From the NCBI GenBank assembly GCA_964636385.1, contig CAZWSC010000096.1, forward strand, positions 1 to 64,000: a stretch of 64,000 bases of DNA, given 5' to 3'. The notes beneath the pieces were generated by a model. That model was given only the letters and a program-made list of their open reading frames with translations, was not told where the DNA came from and made no database searches. The translations under genes and the position numbers were made by a program. Of this stretch, positions 1-8,334 are shown piece after piece. This DNA comes from CAZWSC01 sp964636385. GTDB lineage: Bacteria > Eisenbacteria > RBG-16-71-46 > CAIMUX01. Position 1 is the stretch's first letter; every line of letters begins with the position of its first letter.

Positions 1-135
1 GGCGGCGCTCGATGCGGCGCTCAGCTACCCATCCGCGGCTGCACAGCCGCGGCCACATTGAAGCTCTGCCTGCACAACGACCAACGCGAAGTTGTTGTAG
101 CCATCCACGGCTGCACAGCCGCGGCCACATTGAAA
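1..135 (+). CRISPR. Leader-distal end of a CRISPR array (two repeats)
   Basis: Two near-identical 35-base units lie at 29-63 and 101-135, exactly 72 bases apart. Each has a palindromic core (CCGCGGCTG-CA-CAGCCGCGG in the first copy, 33-52) followed by GCCACATTGAA, the ATTGAA-type 3' end common in class 1 CRISPR repeats. The sequence between them (about 64-100) is unique, as a spacer should be. The second repeat has one A for G in the stem and a changed end, as is usual for the degenerate terminal repeat. The array therefore runs on the plus strand with its leader off the left edge. No cas gene lies in this window. With only two copies, another dispersed palindromic repeat remains possible. 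Confidence 0.72.
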
Positions 136-200
136 GTGATGGGCACTGTGCGGGCACACGGAGTGTTCAGGAGTCGTTGACAGACTCCACCGGCACACCC

Positions 201-1190
201 CTACCTGAATATGAACCTCGCAAAATCGCTCTGCGAGTTCGGTTCAGGCGGGACGGAACGCCCATCGCTGTCCGTGGGTGCGGTACGGCTGTAGGTGATG
301 ACCCACCAGGTGTACGACCGGCCACTCTGCAGGATCGGGCCGCCATAGGTGGTGGACGTGGTGCCGGCAGGCAGGTTGCCGGATCTCCACAGTTCATCCG
401 AGTATGGCCCCTGGCCGACCACCACCTCGTAAGCCTGTGCACCCGCGACCGCCTCCCAGCGGAACTCGATCGGCTGGGACACCTGCGCGTTTCCGACAGG
501 ACTGATGAGGCTGGCTTTGGGAAGGATCCTGTCGGAGGCTGCTCTGCCGATGACACTGCGCAATCCGCCCAGGTCAACGGCGATCAGCCTGTACCAGCGT
601 GTCTCTCCCACGGGGACATCCCTGTCCGTGTAGAAGGTTGCCGCGGTCGAGTCCACGTAGGTGCTCGAATCGGCCTCAAAGGCCGCATTGTCCCCACGAT
701 AGATGAGATAGTGCGAAAGATCCGACTCCTCCCCGTGGAGCCACCGGATGTCGATGCCGGTCCCGGGCGGATAGGTCCAGTTCCTGCCCATGACGACCAA
801 CCCCCTGGGTTCGACCGGGGGGGAAAGGTTCAGCGGCCGCACTCTGACTTCATGTGTCGGAGGGGACTCATTCCCCACGTGATCGTACGCAGTCAGTCTG
901 TACACGTACGTGGTGTCGTAGTGGAGATACCGGTCGGCAAACTGCGTCGATGTAATCCGTGTAATCTCGGCGAAGGACATGGTTGTGCTCGTGGTGCGAT
1001 AGAGGATGTACCCGTGCAGATCGGGCTCGGGATTGGGGTCCCACGCGAGCAGGACCTGGCCGTCGCCCGCTCCCACCATGCGGAAGCCTTCCGGGGTCCG
1101 CGGAGGGACCGTCTCGGTTGGAAGGCTGTCGTCGGAGCAGGCCGAACAGAGCGCCAGCAGCGCGATCGCCAGTGCCATCCGGTGCTTCAT
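201..1190 (-). CDS. Fibronectin type III-like repeat lipoprotein
   Basis: A 329-residue predicted lipoprotein. The N terminus MKHRMALAIALLALCSAC is a signal peptide ending in a lipobox (LCSAC), so Cys18 should be acylated and the protein anchored in a membrane facing the periplasm or outside. Two fibronectin III-like modules follow (about residues 28-120 and 125-230; typical elements are LLAWDPNPEPDLHGYILYR and IRWLHGEESDLSHYLIYR). A third Ig-like part begins around LISPVGNAQV. The start at 1190 is chosen over an upstream in-frame ATG because a GAGGAGGAG ribosome site lies about 9 bases before it and the signal peptide begins there. It is the last gene of a minus-strand group with two other envelope proteins. 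No enzymatic motif is seen; a surface-binding or structural role is inferred. Confidence 0.8.
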   Translation of the reverse strand: MKHRMALAIALLALCSACSDDSLPTETVPPRTPEGFRMVGAGDGQVLLAWDPNPEPDLHGYILYRTTSTTMSFAEITRITSTQFADRYLHYDTTYVYRLTAYDHVGNESPPTHEVRVRPLNLSPPVEPRGLVVMGRNWTYPPGTGIDIRWLHGEESDLSHYLIYRGDNAAFEADSSTYVDSTAATFYTDRDVPVGETRWYRLIAVDLGGLRSVIGRAASDRILPKASLISPVGNAQVSQPIEFRWEAVAGAQAYEVVVGQGPYSDELWRSGNLPAGTTSTTYGGPILQSGRSYTWWVITYSRTAPTDSDGRSVPPEPNSQSDFARFIFR

Positions 1191-1265
1191 GGTTCGTGTC
1201 TCCTCCTCGTTGGAATCCCTCGCTGCTTGCGGGTGTCCGGTCACAAGTCCCGGAAATGGTCCGGG

Positions 1266-2162
1266 CTAGTCCCAGCGCGACCGCCCGGAAGATGCAAGCC
1301 CCCATCGGATCTGTGCGGCAATCCTCTGAATCCCGTCATCCCGGTTGCCCATTGCAGTAGCGCCGGCCGTGACCCATCCCATCAGGTGCAGATCCGCCCC
1401 GAACCAGTGGTCGCCAACCTCATCCGCGCCCGGCTGCCGCTCCGCTCCGGCGTACAGGCTGAGCAGGTTGAACGGCCGCACGCGGGCCCCTGCCCTGAAC
1501 AACACCTCGTCTGCGTCCCTCACCGAGTCCGGGCCGGATCCTTCCAGGCTCACGACAAGCCTCTCCTCGAAGAGAAGCAGGCTGGCGCCACCCCGGATCC
1601 TTCTGCCGAGTCTCACGCCCGGTGCGACCTCGGCCTCGGATGCGTTCTCGAGGACTCCGCCGAGCACGAGCCCGGGGATCGGCTGAAGCAGGAACCCGGC
1701 GTCCAGGTCATATGCCTTCTTGTAACCCTCGACCCCGGTCACCTCGATCATCCTGACCCTGTTCCCCAGGGAGAGTACCGAGCCTCCGACGGCAAGCGAC
1801 ATGCCGTACACGTGAAGCCTCGCCGTCCTGTCCTCCAGGCCTTCCCTCTGCTCGTGATAACTGAGCCCGAGCCCGCCGATCGACAGCATCACGTTGAGTT
1901 CCGGGTGCGCGGCATCTTCGCTGGTGCGGCTGAACTGGAAGAGAATGCCGTTGTCCCCTCCGCCTGCCGCGAGTCCCGCCGGGTTCACGAGGCCTCCCAG
2001 TTCACCGCGGCTGTACGACACGAACTGGGTGACCGCGAGGTGATTCCGGAGTTCGATGTACTGGTCATCGGAACCCGGGGCTGCTGAGTGCCGGGCGGCG
2101 CAGACGGCCAACGCCATGACAGCCACGCACAGGCTCCGGAGCAGCCTCCTCTGCAGAATCAC
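1266..2162 (-). CDS. PorV/UPF0164-like outer-membrane beta-barrel protein
   Basis: About 298 residues with a signal peptide (hydrophobic stretch SLCVAVMALAVCAARHSA) and then alternating hydrophobic strands rich in Gly and aromatic residues. The opening of the mature part, with VNPAGLA after SRGELGGL, resembles the NPAGL signature at the start of UPF0164/PorV-type barrels. The C-terminal strand pairs (GARVRPFNLLSLYAG, HWFGADLHLMGWVTAG) fit a membrane barrel. The start is uncertain: GTG 2162 is used because the reading frame further upstream runs into the preceding gene, but ATG 2117 or GTG 2126 are possible and would use the AGGAGG near 2150. It sits 58 bases after the barrel gene that ends at 2221. 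The family assignment comes from pattern recognition only. Confidence 0.6.
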   Translation of the reverse strand: MILQRRLLRSLCVAVMALAVCAARHSAAPGSDDQYIELRNHLAVTQFVSYSRGELGGLVNPAGLAAGGGDNGILFQFSRTSEDAAHPELNVMLSIGGLGLSYHEQREGLEDRTARLHVYGMSLAVGGSVLSLGNRVRMIEVTGVEGYKKAYDLDAGFLLQPIPGLVLGGVLENASEAEVAPGVRLGRRIRGGASLLLFEERLVVSLEGSGPDSVRDADEVLFRAGARVRPFNLLSLYAGAERQPGADEVGDHWFGADLHLMGWVTAGATAMGNRDDGIQRIAAQIRWGLASSGRSRWD

Positions 2163-2220
2163 CTCCGGGCGCGTGTCGCAGGCGAGCACGGAGCACCGGT
2201 CGGCACGCCGGCAGCGCCGT

Positions 2221-3411
2221 CTAGAAGAAGGGCCTGGTTGTGACATGGATCGATACACCCTGGACCCCGTCATCTCCGAAGACCGTAGTGCGCCCGACGC
2301 TTGCCCCCACAGCGAGGGCGGGCTGAATCGCGTACTCGAGCCCGGCCCTAACCCCGACTCCGAAGCGGAGGTCGGTTGACCTCTCGTCGGTGCTCGAAGT
2401 CGGGAAGCTGAGGTATACCACCCGGGCCTTCTTCCTGACCAGGAGGACATCCAGCGAGGGCTCCAGGTAGAACTGCAGCCTCGATGGACCGCGCATGTGC
2501 AGGAAGACAGGGGCCGAAACTGCCAGGCGAAAGACGAAGCTGTGCCCCTCCACCTTCACCTCGCCGGGAATGCCCGATGTGTCGAATGCGTCCCTGTCTA
2601 TGCCTGAGTAAAGAAAGTCCAGCGTGACCGACCCGCCGACATCGTACGCGTCCCCCTCGATCAGGGGCCTTCTGGGTCCTCCGCCAAAGTAGAAGCCATT
2701 CCCGAACTCCCTGCCCATACCAGGCCAGGCACCTGCATGGATCCACTGAAGCAGTTCGCTGACCAGAAGGCCCGGCGGGCCGGGCAGATCAGGCGGCCGG
2801 ACAGGCTTGTGGGGCTTGAAGGGATCGAACGGAAGCCGGATGCCGTACTCCATCGCCCTCAGGTTCCGCTTATCCACGGCCACCTGCCCAAACTCCGTGA
2901 TCAGTGTGATTGTTGATGGCGTCTCGGAGAGGATGAACCCACGTTGCCTCGTTCCATCGGCCATGGTCAGCTGAACAGACTCTCCCTTCTCTCCGAAGGG
3001 GGCCGAGATGTACTCGATCCTCCGGATGCGGTCCTTGGACAGTGTGAAACGCCCGATCTCGTTTCGGATCATGACCATTCCACGGCTCTTCGCGAGGACG
3101 AACCCTTCAAGGGTCGATCCATCATCGAGGTAGACCACCACCTGGTCATTCAGAACGGTGCTGTCCGCCAGTGCGGCTTGCAGGTTGGTGAACGGCGCGT
3201 CCATGATGTTTCGAACCATGTCGCGGGGGATTCGCACCTCGCCGATGTCGGTCGAGATGATGACGTGCTCTGCATCCTCGGACAGAAACCTCCCCGCAGC
3301 CTGGGCGCCGTTGGCCAGGGTGACGACCACATCGCGGGCGGAAGCGTCGAAGGCCGCCAGACAGAGACAGCAGGCAGCCACGGCGAGTGAGTGAGCGCCT
3401 CGGAACCTCAT
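2221..3411 (-). CDS. Secreted SH3/LSm-like repeat protein with C-terminal beta-barrel
   Basis: A 396-residue protein with a signal peptide (MRFRGAHSLAVAACCLCLAA, cleavage near ASA-RD). Residues 27-190 hold three copies of a short beta unit, each with a DG/NG turn and a following I/V-rich strand (VTLANGAQAAGRFL, VYLDDGSTLEGFVL, LTMADGTRQRGFIL), each followed by a phrase of the type IGEVRIPRDMVRNI. This looks like SH3-like or LSm-like strands. After a Pro-rich linker (KPHKPVRPPDLPGPPG) comes a region of amphipathic strands (YDVGGSVTLDFLYSG, LRFGVGVRAGLEYAI, LAVGASVG) ending in Phe-Phe, the usual mark of an outer-membrane barrel. CAGGAGG lies 8 bases before ATG 3411. First gene of the minus-strand envelope group; function unknown. 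Confidence 0.75.
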   Translation of the reverse strand: MRFRGAHSLAVAACCLCLAAFDASARDVVVTLANGAQAAGRFLSEDAEHVIISTDIGEVRIPRDMVRNIMDAPFTNLQAALADSTVLNDQVVVYLDDGSTLEGFVLAKSRGMVMIRNEIGRFTLSKDRIRRIEYISAPFGEKGESVQLTMADGTRQRGFILSETPSTITLITEFGQVAVDKRNLRAMEYGIRLPFDPFKPHKPVRPPDLPGPPGLLVSELLQWIHAGAWPGMGREFGNGFYFGGGPRRPLIEGDAYDVGGSVTLDFLYSGIDRDAFDTSGIPGEVKVEGHSFVFRLAVSAPVFLHMRGPSRLQFYLEPSLDVLLVRKKARVVYLSFPTSSTDERSTDLRFGVGVRAGLEYAIQPALAVGASVGRTTVFGDDGVQGVSIHVTTRPFF

Positions 3412-3766
3412 GTGACTTCCTCCTGTCGGGTAGGACCGTCAGGGCCGGGTGGATGGAATCATACGCGACCGGATTGCGGCCGACCGGCGACCTTCATGTT
3501 AGGACAGAATCGAGTGGGGGCAAGGGCAAACGCCCCCGCCCGTAAGCCGGGTGACGCTGAGGACTGCAACCTGGCCGTGTCACCACCCTTCGGGTTCCAT
3601 TCTCCCCGTCGTGTGCCGGGAGTCACCGTGGCTGCGTGTGAGGATCCCGCACAAGGCTGTGCTATCATTGTCGAAGACGATTCGTCCGTCCGTCCCCGCC
3701 TGATCCGAGTCGCGGGAGGGCGGCCCGGCAGGAACCACATCCCGGACACTTGAGGCGCTCCACGAC
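3412..3766. other. Intergenic region between divergent genes
   Basis: 355 bases between divergently transcribed secreted-protein genes. It must hold promoters for both, but I see no convincing -35/-10 pair. Short open frames here lack ribosome sites and sensible protein composition. Confidence 0.5.
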
Positions 3767-5494
3767 ATGCCGACAGATCACCTCCTGCACATCCCTTCCG
3801 CCACGGGAGGATCAGGAGCCGACCACAGGCGGATCGGTCCGGGCCGGGTATCCGGCAGGGCGGCCTGGGCCGCCACGCTGGTCTTCCTGCTTCTCGCGTG
3901 CTCGTCCGGTCCCGCGCTCTCCCAGATCACATATCTCGACAACGGCGTGATACGGGTCGGGGTCGATCTGGAGCGCGGGGGTGCTATCAGCTACCTGGGC
4001 GAGCACGGATCGGGATCCAGCGTCGTCAACATCTACGACCTCGGCCGATACATCCAGCAGTCGTACTACTCGGGCCCGGATCCGTTCATACCTCCGGGAG
4101 CCACGCAGCACCCGGCCTATGCGGGCTGGGGCTGGAATCCTGTTCAGGCAGGGGATGTCTACGGCTATCCCTCCGCCGTCATCGACTCTTACAACGACGG
4201 ATCGACGATATACGCCATGTCGGTACCCAAGCAGTGGGCCCTCAGGAACGTGGATTCCGAGTGCACGATGGAGGTGTGGGTCACCCTGGATGAGAACCGC
4301 GTCCATGTCCGCAACCGTCTCGTCAACGCCCGTAACGACACGACCCGCTACGGCGGCAGGCACCAGGAACTGCCTGCGATCTACACTGTCGGGACCCTCC
4401 ACCGGCTGTTCACATACACAGGCTCGGCTCCCTTCACCGGGGACGGACTCACGCAGATCCACAACAGCGGGCCGCCGTGGGCCTACTGGAACAGCACCGA
4501 GAACTGGTCCGCGCTGGTCGACAACAACGACTGGGGCCTCGGCGTCTTCCTTCCCGGCGCCACCCTGACGGTGGGGGGATTCGCGGGATCGCCGGGCTGG
4601 GGATGGCCGGCTTCCTTCAACACCGGCTACATCTCCCCGCTTCACACCGATCTCATCGACCACGACATCGTGTACGAGTACGAGTACACCCTGATCCTGG
4701 GCGATCTGCACGCGGACATCCGGAGCTATGCCTGTGCCAACGCTCCCGCCCCTGGACCGAACCTGCTCTTCCACCGCGACCGCGGGCACTGCCTGCCCCG
4801 CCACCTGTCCGACTCCAGCCCGCCCTTCGACGGGTTCTGGCGCCTCATCCTCGATCAGCATGATCCGCAGGTGACATTGCCGCCGGGAATGTGGGATGCA
4901 TCCGATGTTCCGCGCATCTACATCCAGGCGGCGTGCAGTACCGCGACAGACCATGCGGAAATCTTCTTCGCGCTGGAGGACGGGACATTCTCGGGTGACA
5001 GGCGTGTGCAGTTCACCGTCATCCCGGACGGCCAGGTCAGGACCTTCCAGGTAGACCTGCACTCCCACCCGCTCTATTCAGGTGCGATCACCAGGCTCAG
5101 GTTCGATCCGATAATCTCCGCTGTGGCGGGGGACTTCGTGGATCTCCACTCGATCACATCGGTTGATCCGGCATCAGTGCCCGCTGTCCGGACAGGCGAC
5201 GAATCGTTCCTCGGGATTGAGGCTGAGACATGCAGGCCCAACCCGTTCCTGCGCGACACCCGGATACGCTTCCGCCTCGAGGATCCTGCACAGATCGACC
5301 TGCGGATCCACGACGCAACGGGCAGGCTTGTGCGGACGCTCGCGAGGAGGGCCGAAACGCCGGCCGGCGTTCACGAGATGGTCTGGTGCGGGCTCGATGC
5401 CTCCGGCCGACCCGCACCCTCCGGGCAGTACTTCTTCCGTCTTGAGACGGCCGAAGGCGCCGCAGTCGGAGGGAGGATGCTGAGGATACGGTAG
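3767..5494 (+). CDS. Secreted protein with C-terminal FlgD-Ig/T9SS-type sorting domain
   Basis: A 575-residue exported protein. A long N-terminal region leads into the signal core (WAATLVFLLLACSSGPALS). The mature part opens with beta-rich sequence (ITYLDNGVIRVGVDLERGGA) that recalls galactose-mutarotase-like or sugar-processing beta-sandwiches, and continues with many Trp/Tyr/Asn residues to about residue 480, including a possible jelly-roll stretch. I do not recognise the catalytic family. The final 85 residues form a sorting or anchoring domain: RPNPF, TRIRFRL, IDLRIHDATGRLVRTL, GLDASGRPAPSGQYFFRL and a basic end, MLRIR. Other start sites are possible; a weak GAGG lies 11 bases before ATG 3767. 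Monocistronic, ahead of the TPP riboswitch region. A carbohydrate-active role is a guess. Confidence 0.75.
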   Translation: MPTDHLLHIPSATGGSGADHRRIGPGRVSGRAAWAATLVFLLLACSSGPALSQITYLDNGVIRVGVDLERGGAISYLGEHGSGSSVVNIYDLGRYIQQSYYSGPDPFIPPGATQHPAYAGWGWNPVQAGDVYGYPSAVIDSYNDGSTIYAMSVPKQWALRNVDSECTMEVWVTLDENRVHVRNRLVNARNDTTRYGGRHQELPAIYTVGTLHRLFTYTGSAPFTGDGLTQIHNSGPPWAYWNSTENWSALVDNNDWGLGVFLPGATLTVGGFAGSPGWGWPASFNTGYISPLHTDLIDHDIVYEYEYTLILGDLHADIRSYACANAPAPGPNLLFHRDRGHCLPRHLSDSSPPFDGFWRLILDQHDPQVTLPPGMWDASDVPRIYIQAACSTATDHAEIFFALEDGTFSGDRRVQFTVIPDGQVRTFQVDLHSHPLYSGAITRLRFDPIISAVAGDFVDLHSITSVDPASVPAVRTGDESFLGIEAETCRPNPFLRDTRIRFRLEDPAQIDLRIHDATGRLVRTLARRAETPAGVHEMVWCGLDASGRPAPSGQYFFRLETAEGAAVGGRMLRIR

Positions 5495-5634
5495 CGACAC
5501 CTGCCCCAAGCCCGAATCAGCCCGTCCTCCGGGCTCGTGTGGCGCCTGAGTCAGCCCATTCCCCAGGCTCATCTCATTGTTGGAAGACGGGTGCGCTGGA
5601 CTTCCTCCATTCCCTGCGCTACCATGCCTGCTGT

Positions 5635-5654
5635 CCGCCGGACCCTTCCGGCGG
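5635..5654 (+). terminator. GC-rich hairpin after the secreted protein gene
   Basis: A perfect 8-base stem (CCGCCGGA 5635-5642 with TCCGGCGG 5647-5654) and a CCCT loop lie between the stop at 5494 and the riboswitch at 5681. There is no U-run after it, so it could act as a weak or U-less terminator, or as an RNA end-protecting hairpin. Confidence 0.35.
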
Positions 5655-5680
5655 CGTGTTGGCCCGGACGACGACGCGGA

Positions 5681-5770
5681 GTCCGGGTTGGGGGTGTCCG
5701 GCGCGGATGCGCCGGGCTGAGAAGATACCCGTTGAACCTGATCCGGCTCACACCGGCGTAGGGAAGACAC
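5681..5770 (+). promoter_or_regulatory. TPP (thiamin pyrophosphate) riboswitch, THI box
   Basis: The conserved THI-box landmarks occur in order: GGGGGTGTCC, a P3 stem (CCGGCGC 5698-5704, GGAT loop, GCGCCGG 5709-5715), CTGAGA at 5717, ATACCC at 5725, TTGAACCTGATCCGG from 5732, and the closing CCGGCGTAGGGAAGAC to 5768. These match the aptamer that binds TPP. Downstream, bases 5827-5844 can fold ACCT(T)CC / GGAGGT around the loop ACCAA, burying the AAGGAGGT ribosome site of the next gene. Translational shut-off when TPP is plentiful is therefore plausible. It controls the TonB-dependent receptor at 5850 and probably the symporter after it. Confidence 0.93.
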
Positions 5771-5849
5771 GAAGTCTGCTGATGATGCCAGCCTCCGGTC
5801 TCCTGTCCCCAAAGTGTGACGCCGCGACCTTCCACCAAGGAGGTGCGCG

Positions 5850-8249
5850 ATGTCCGTCTTCACTGGCCAGATTGCCATGCAGATTCTACTGCTCCTTGTC
5901 CCCTGCCGTGGGGCCCTGGTCCCAGTCGGCGGAGTGCATGCGTGTGTCGCTGCAATTGCCCCGGGCCATCCTGGCGTCTCTTCCGCAACCCTGGCATTCA
6001 CATCCCCACGCCTGGTTCGCGCGGAGTCGGAAGACAGCCTCCGCGTTTACAGGGTAGACGAAGTTGTAATACAGCGGACACGGGCCCGCAGGCCCGACAG
6101 CCCGGTGGCTTTTACCAATCTCGAGCGGGAGGATATCGACAGGGTCTCGTTCGGACAGGACGTGCCGATGGCCCTGACGACCGCTCCTGGTGTTCACGCA
6201 TACTCGGACGCGGCCAACGGGTTCGGTTACACATACCTCAAGATCCGCGGATTCGACCAGAACCGGCTTGGTATTCTTCTGAACGGGGTTCCCCTGAACG
6301 ACCCGGAGGCGCACCAGGTATACTGGGTCGACCACGGCGACATACTGGCCGGAGCGCAGAGTGTGCAGATACACCGCGGTCTGGGGGCCAACCTCTTCGG
6401 GGCTACCTCCTTCGGAGGCGGCGTAAATGTCGTCACGAGCCCCCTCGCAGTGGAACCCGGATTGCACCTGCGGGCGGGGTACGGCAACTACACCGAATCC
6501 GGGCTGGATCTGCCGACGCGCATCTACCGCTTGTCGTTCGCCTCCGGCCCGGTCCAGGACCGCACTGCGGCCCTCTACGCCCGCTACAGCCGCCTGGGGA
6601 GCGAGGGATACCGCGTCAGCAGCGGGACCAGGCAGGAGTCATTCGCCCTCTCCGGGCTCAAGAGCGTTGAGAGCGGCAGCCACAAGCTCGACCTGCTCGT
6701 CGGAAGTGAACGCACCAACTTCGCCTGGGACGGAATCAGCCCGCAGCAGGGCTTCGATCTGTCGGACAGGCGGGACCGCCGCTTCAACCGTTATGCAGTC
6801 TACGAGAACAATGTAGACGACTTCACACAGCGCATAGGTTCTCTCACAAGCGAGTTCCGCATGGGCAGACGCCTCACCCTTACGAACACCGTCTACTACG
6901 TCAATGGCGAGGGGTTCTTCGAGCAGTTCAAGGAAGACCGCCGGTTCCACGACTACGGATTCGACCCGGTCGTGGTGGATGGCGAGACCATCAACAGAAC
7001 CGACCTCGTGCAGAGGCGCTGGCTTGTGAACCAGTACTGGGGTGTCATCCCGGAACTCCGGATCCTGCTGCCGAAGGGTGATCTTCGCCTTGGAGCGGGC
7101 GCCCGGAGGTACGACAGCGACCACTACGGCCAGGTGGTCTGGACGCAGGTCGATGTCGGCGGCGCTCCTCTCGACCGCTACTACAGCTACGTGACGGACA
7201 AGACCTCGCTCGAGGCCTACGGGCAGGCCGGAGTACCGCTGCGGCCCGGAACCATCGTGACTGCCGCCCTGCAGTACCAGGGCCACCGGTATGAACTCCG
7301 GCAGTCTGCGATCGGCAACTTCCGCGGCTACGAGTTCGAGGCGGTCCACCACTTCTTCAAGCCGATACTCGGACTTACACAATCACTGGCCGATGGCTTC
7401 GATCTCTACGCCTCCCTCGGCCACGCACAGCGGGAGCCATCCAAGGCGGACTATCTGAAGGGGGACGATCCATCCTCCGTGCCGGCGTTCGAGGACGCCG
7501 AAGAACGGATCACGGGCCTGAGCAGGCCGATCGTGAAGCCTGAATCGCTCACGGACTACGAGGCCGGCATCAGCGTCGACCGCGGGGGATGGAGCGCGGG
7601 CGCCGGCATTTACTGGCTGGACTTCCGCAATGAGCTGATACCGATCGACGGCAGCCGCATCCAGGAGGAGGGAAAGCTCAAGAGGGCGAACGCGGACAGG
7701 ACGTCCCACACGGGCCTGGAGCTGGAAGCCTCGGTGCAGCTGCTGCGAAACCTGCGCGCAGAAGGAAGCCTCACACTTTCCCGCCACAGGTTCGTGAGTC
7801 ATGAGATCCACGCATACTGGCTGAACGACTACGAGGGGGGAATCCTCGATTACGGCGGCAAGGTCATCCCCAGGTGCCCGGAGAGGCTGGCCAATCTCTC
7901 CCTCATCTGGACTGGCAGGTCCCTCGGCGCGTCGGGCAGCCTGCGGCATGTCGGCATGCAGTACATCGACGGCGAGAACACGCGCTCCATTGCCATCGAT
8001 TCGTTCACCACGCTGGATCTCTCGCTGCGGTACGAGCTCAGGGACCGGGTGCGCCTGCCCGGCCCGTTCCGGAGAGATGTACGGGTTCCGCGACCGCTGC
8101 GCCTGGAACTCCGTGTCCAGAACGCCCTGGACACTTTGTACGAAACGAGCGGCTACAGCTACTACGACGACTTCCCGGCGCGGCCATTCGCCTTCTACTG
8201 GCCCGGAGCGCCGCGCAGCTTCTTCCTCAGCATCGAGACGAGTCTGTAG
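5850..8249 (+). CDS. TonB-dependent outer-membrane receptor, probable thiamin uptake
   Basis: A 799-residue TonB-dependent receptor. The N terminus has an export signal and a long leader (to about residue 57), then a TonB-box-like stretch (RVDEVVIQ, about 68-75). The plug domain has its usual marks: YLKIRGFDQNRLGILLNGVPLNDP, VQIHRGLGANLFGATSFGGGVNV. A 22-strand barrel with many aromatic-ended beta-strands runs to the C terminus. A textbook AAGGAGGTG lies just before ATG 5850. Because a TPP riboswitch sits directly upstream, the substrate is most likely thiamin, its phosphates or a thiamin precursor, as for TPP-regulated outer-membrane receptors in Bacteroidetes. The symporter gene 85 bases downstream would supply the inner-membrane step. 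The receptor fold is certain; the substrate rests on the riboswitch. Confidence 0.93.
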   Translation: MSVFTGQIAMQILLLLVPCRGALVPVGGVHACVAAIAPGHPGVSSATLAFTSPRLVRAESEDSLRVYRVDEVVIQRTRARRPDSPVAFTNLEREDIDRVSFGQDVPMALTTAPGVHAYSDAANGFGYTYLKIRGFDQNRLGILLNGVPLNDPEAHQVYWVDHGDILAGAQSVQIHRGLGANLFGATSFGGGVNVVTSPLAVEPGLHLRAGYGNYTESGLDLPTRIYRLSFASGPVQDRTAALYARYSRLGSEGYRVSSGTRQESFALSGLKSVESGSHKLDLLVGSERTNFAWDGISPQQGFDLSDRRDRRFNRYAVYENNVDDFTQRIGSLTSEFRMGRRLTLTNTVYYVNGEGFFEQFKEDRRFHDYGFDPVVVDGETINRTDLVQRRWLVNQYWGVIPELRILLPKGDLRLGAGARRYDSDHYGQVVWTQVDVGGAPLDRYYSYVTDKTSLEAYGQAGVPLRPGTIVTAALQYQGHRYELRQSAIGNFRGYEFEAVHHFFKPILGLTQSLADGFDLYASLGHAQREPSKADYLKGDDPSSVPAFEDAEERITGLSRPIVKPESLTDYEAGISVDRGGWSAGAGIYWLDFRNELIPIDGSRIQEEGKLKRANADRTSHTGLELEASVQLLRNLRAEGSLTLSRHRFVSHEIHAYWLNDYEGGILDYGGKVIPRCPERLANLSLIWTGRSLGASGSLRHVGMQYIDGENTRSIAIDSFTTLDLSLRYELRDRVRLPGPFRRDVRVPRPLRLELRVQNALDTLYETSGYSYYDDFPARPFAFYWPGAPRSFFLSIETSL

Positions 8250-8334
8250 TCAGAAGCATTCGGGAATCCTTCACCGCGATACCGGAAGGTCGCGAGAATG
8301 GTGCGGGCTCGGCCGCACAGGAAGGGCTTGGCTG

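Noticed and set aside
12..2087. A 691-codon open frame on the plus strand
   Set aside because: It runs through the CRISPR repeats and opposite two genes that have signal peptides and ribosome sites; its protein is Arg/Pro/Gly-rich with no domain, typical of antisense frames in GC-rich DNA.
5519..5535. AGCCCG/CGGGCT hairpin just after the stop at 5494
   Set aside because: Six-base stem without a U-run; such stems are frequent in GC-rich DNA, and the hairpin at 5635 is stronger.
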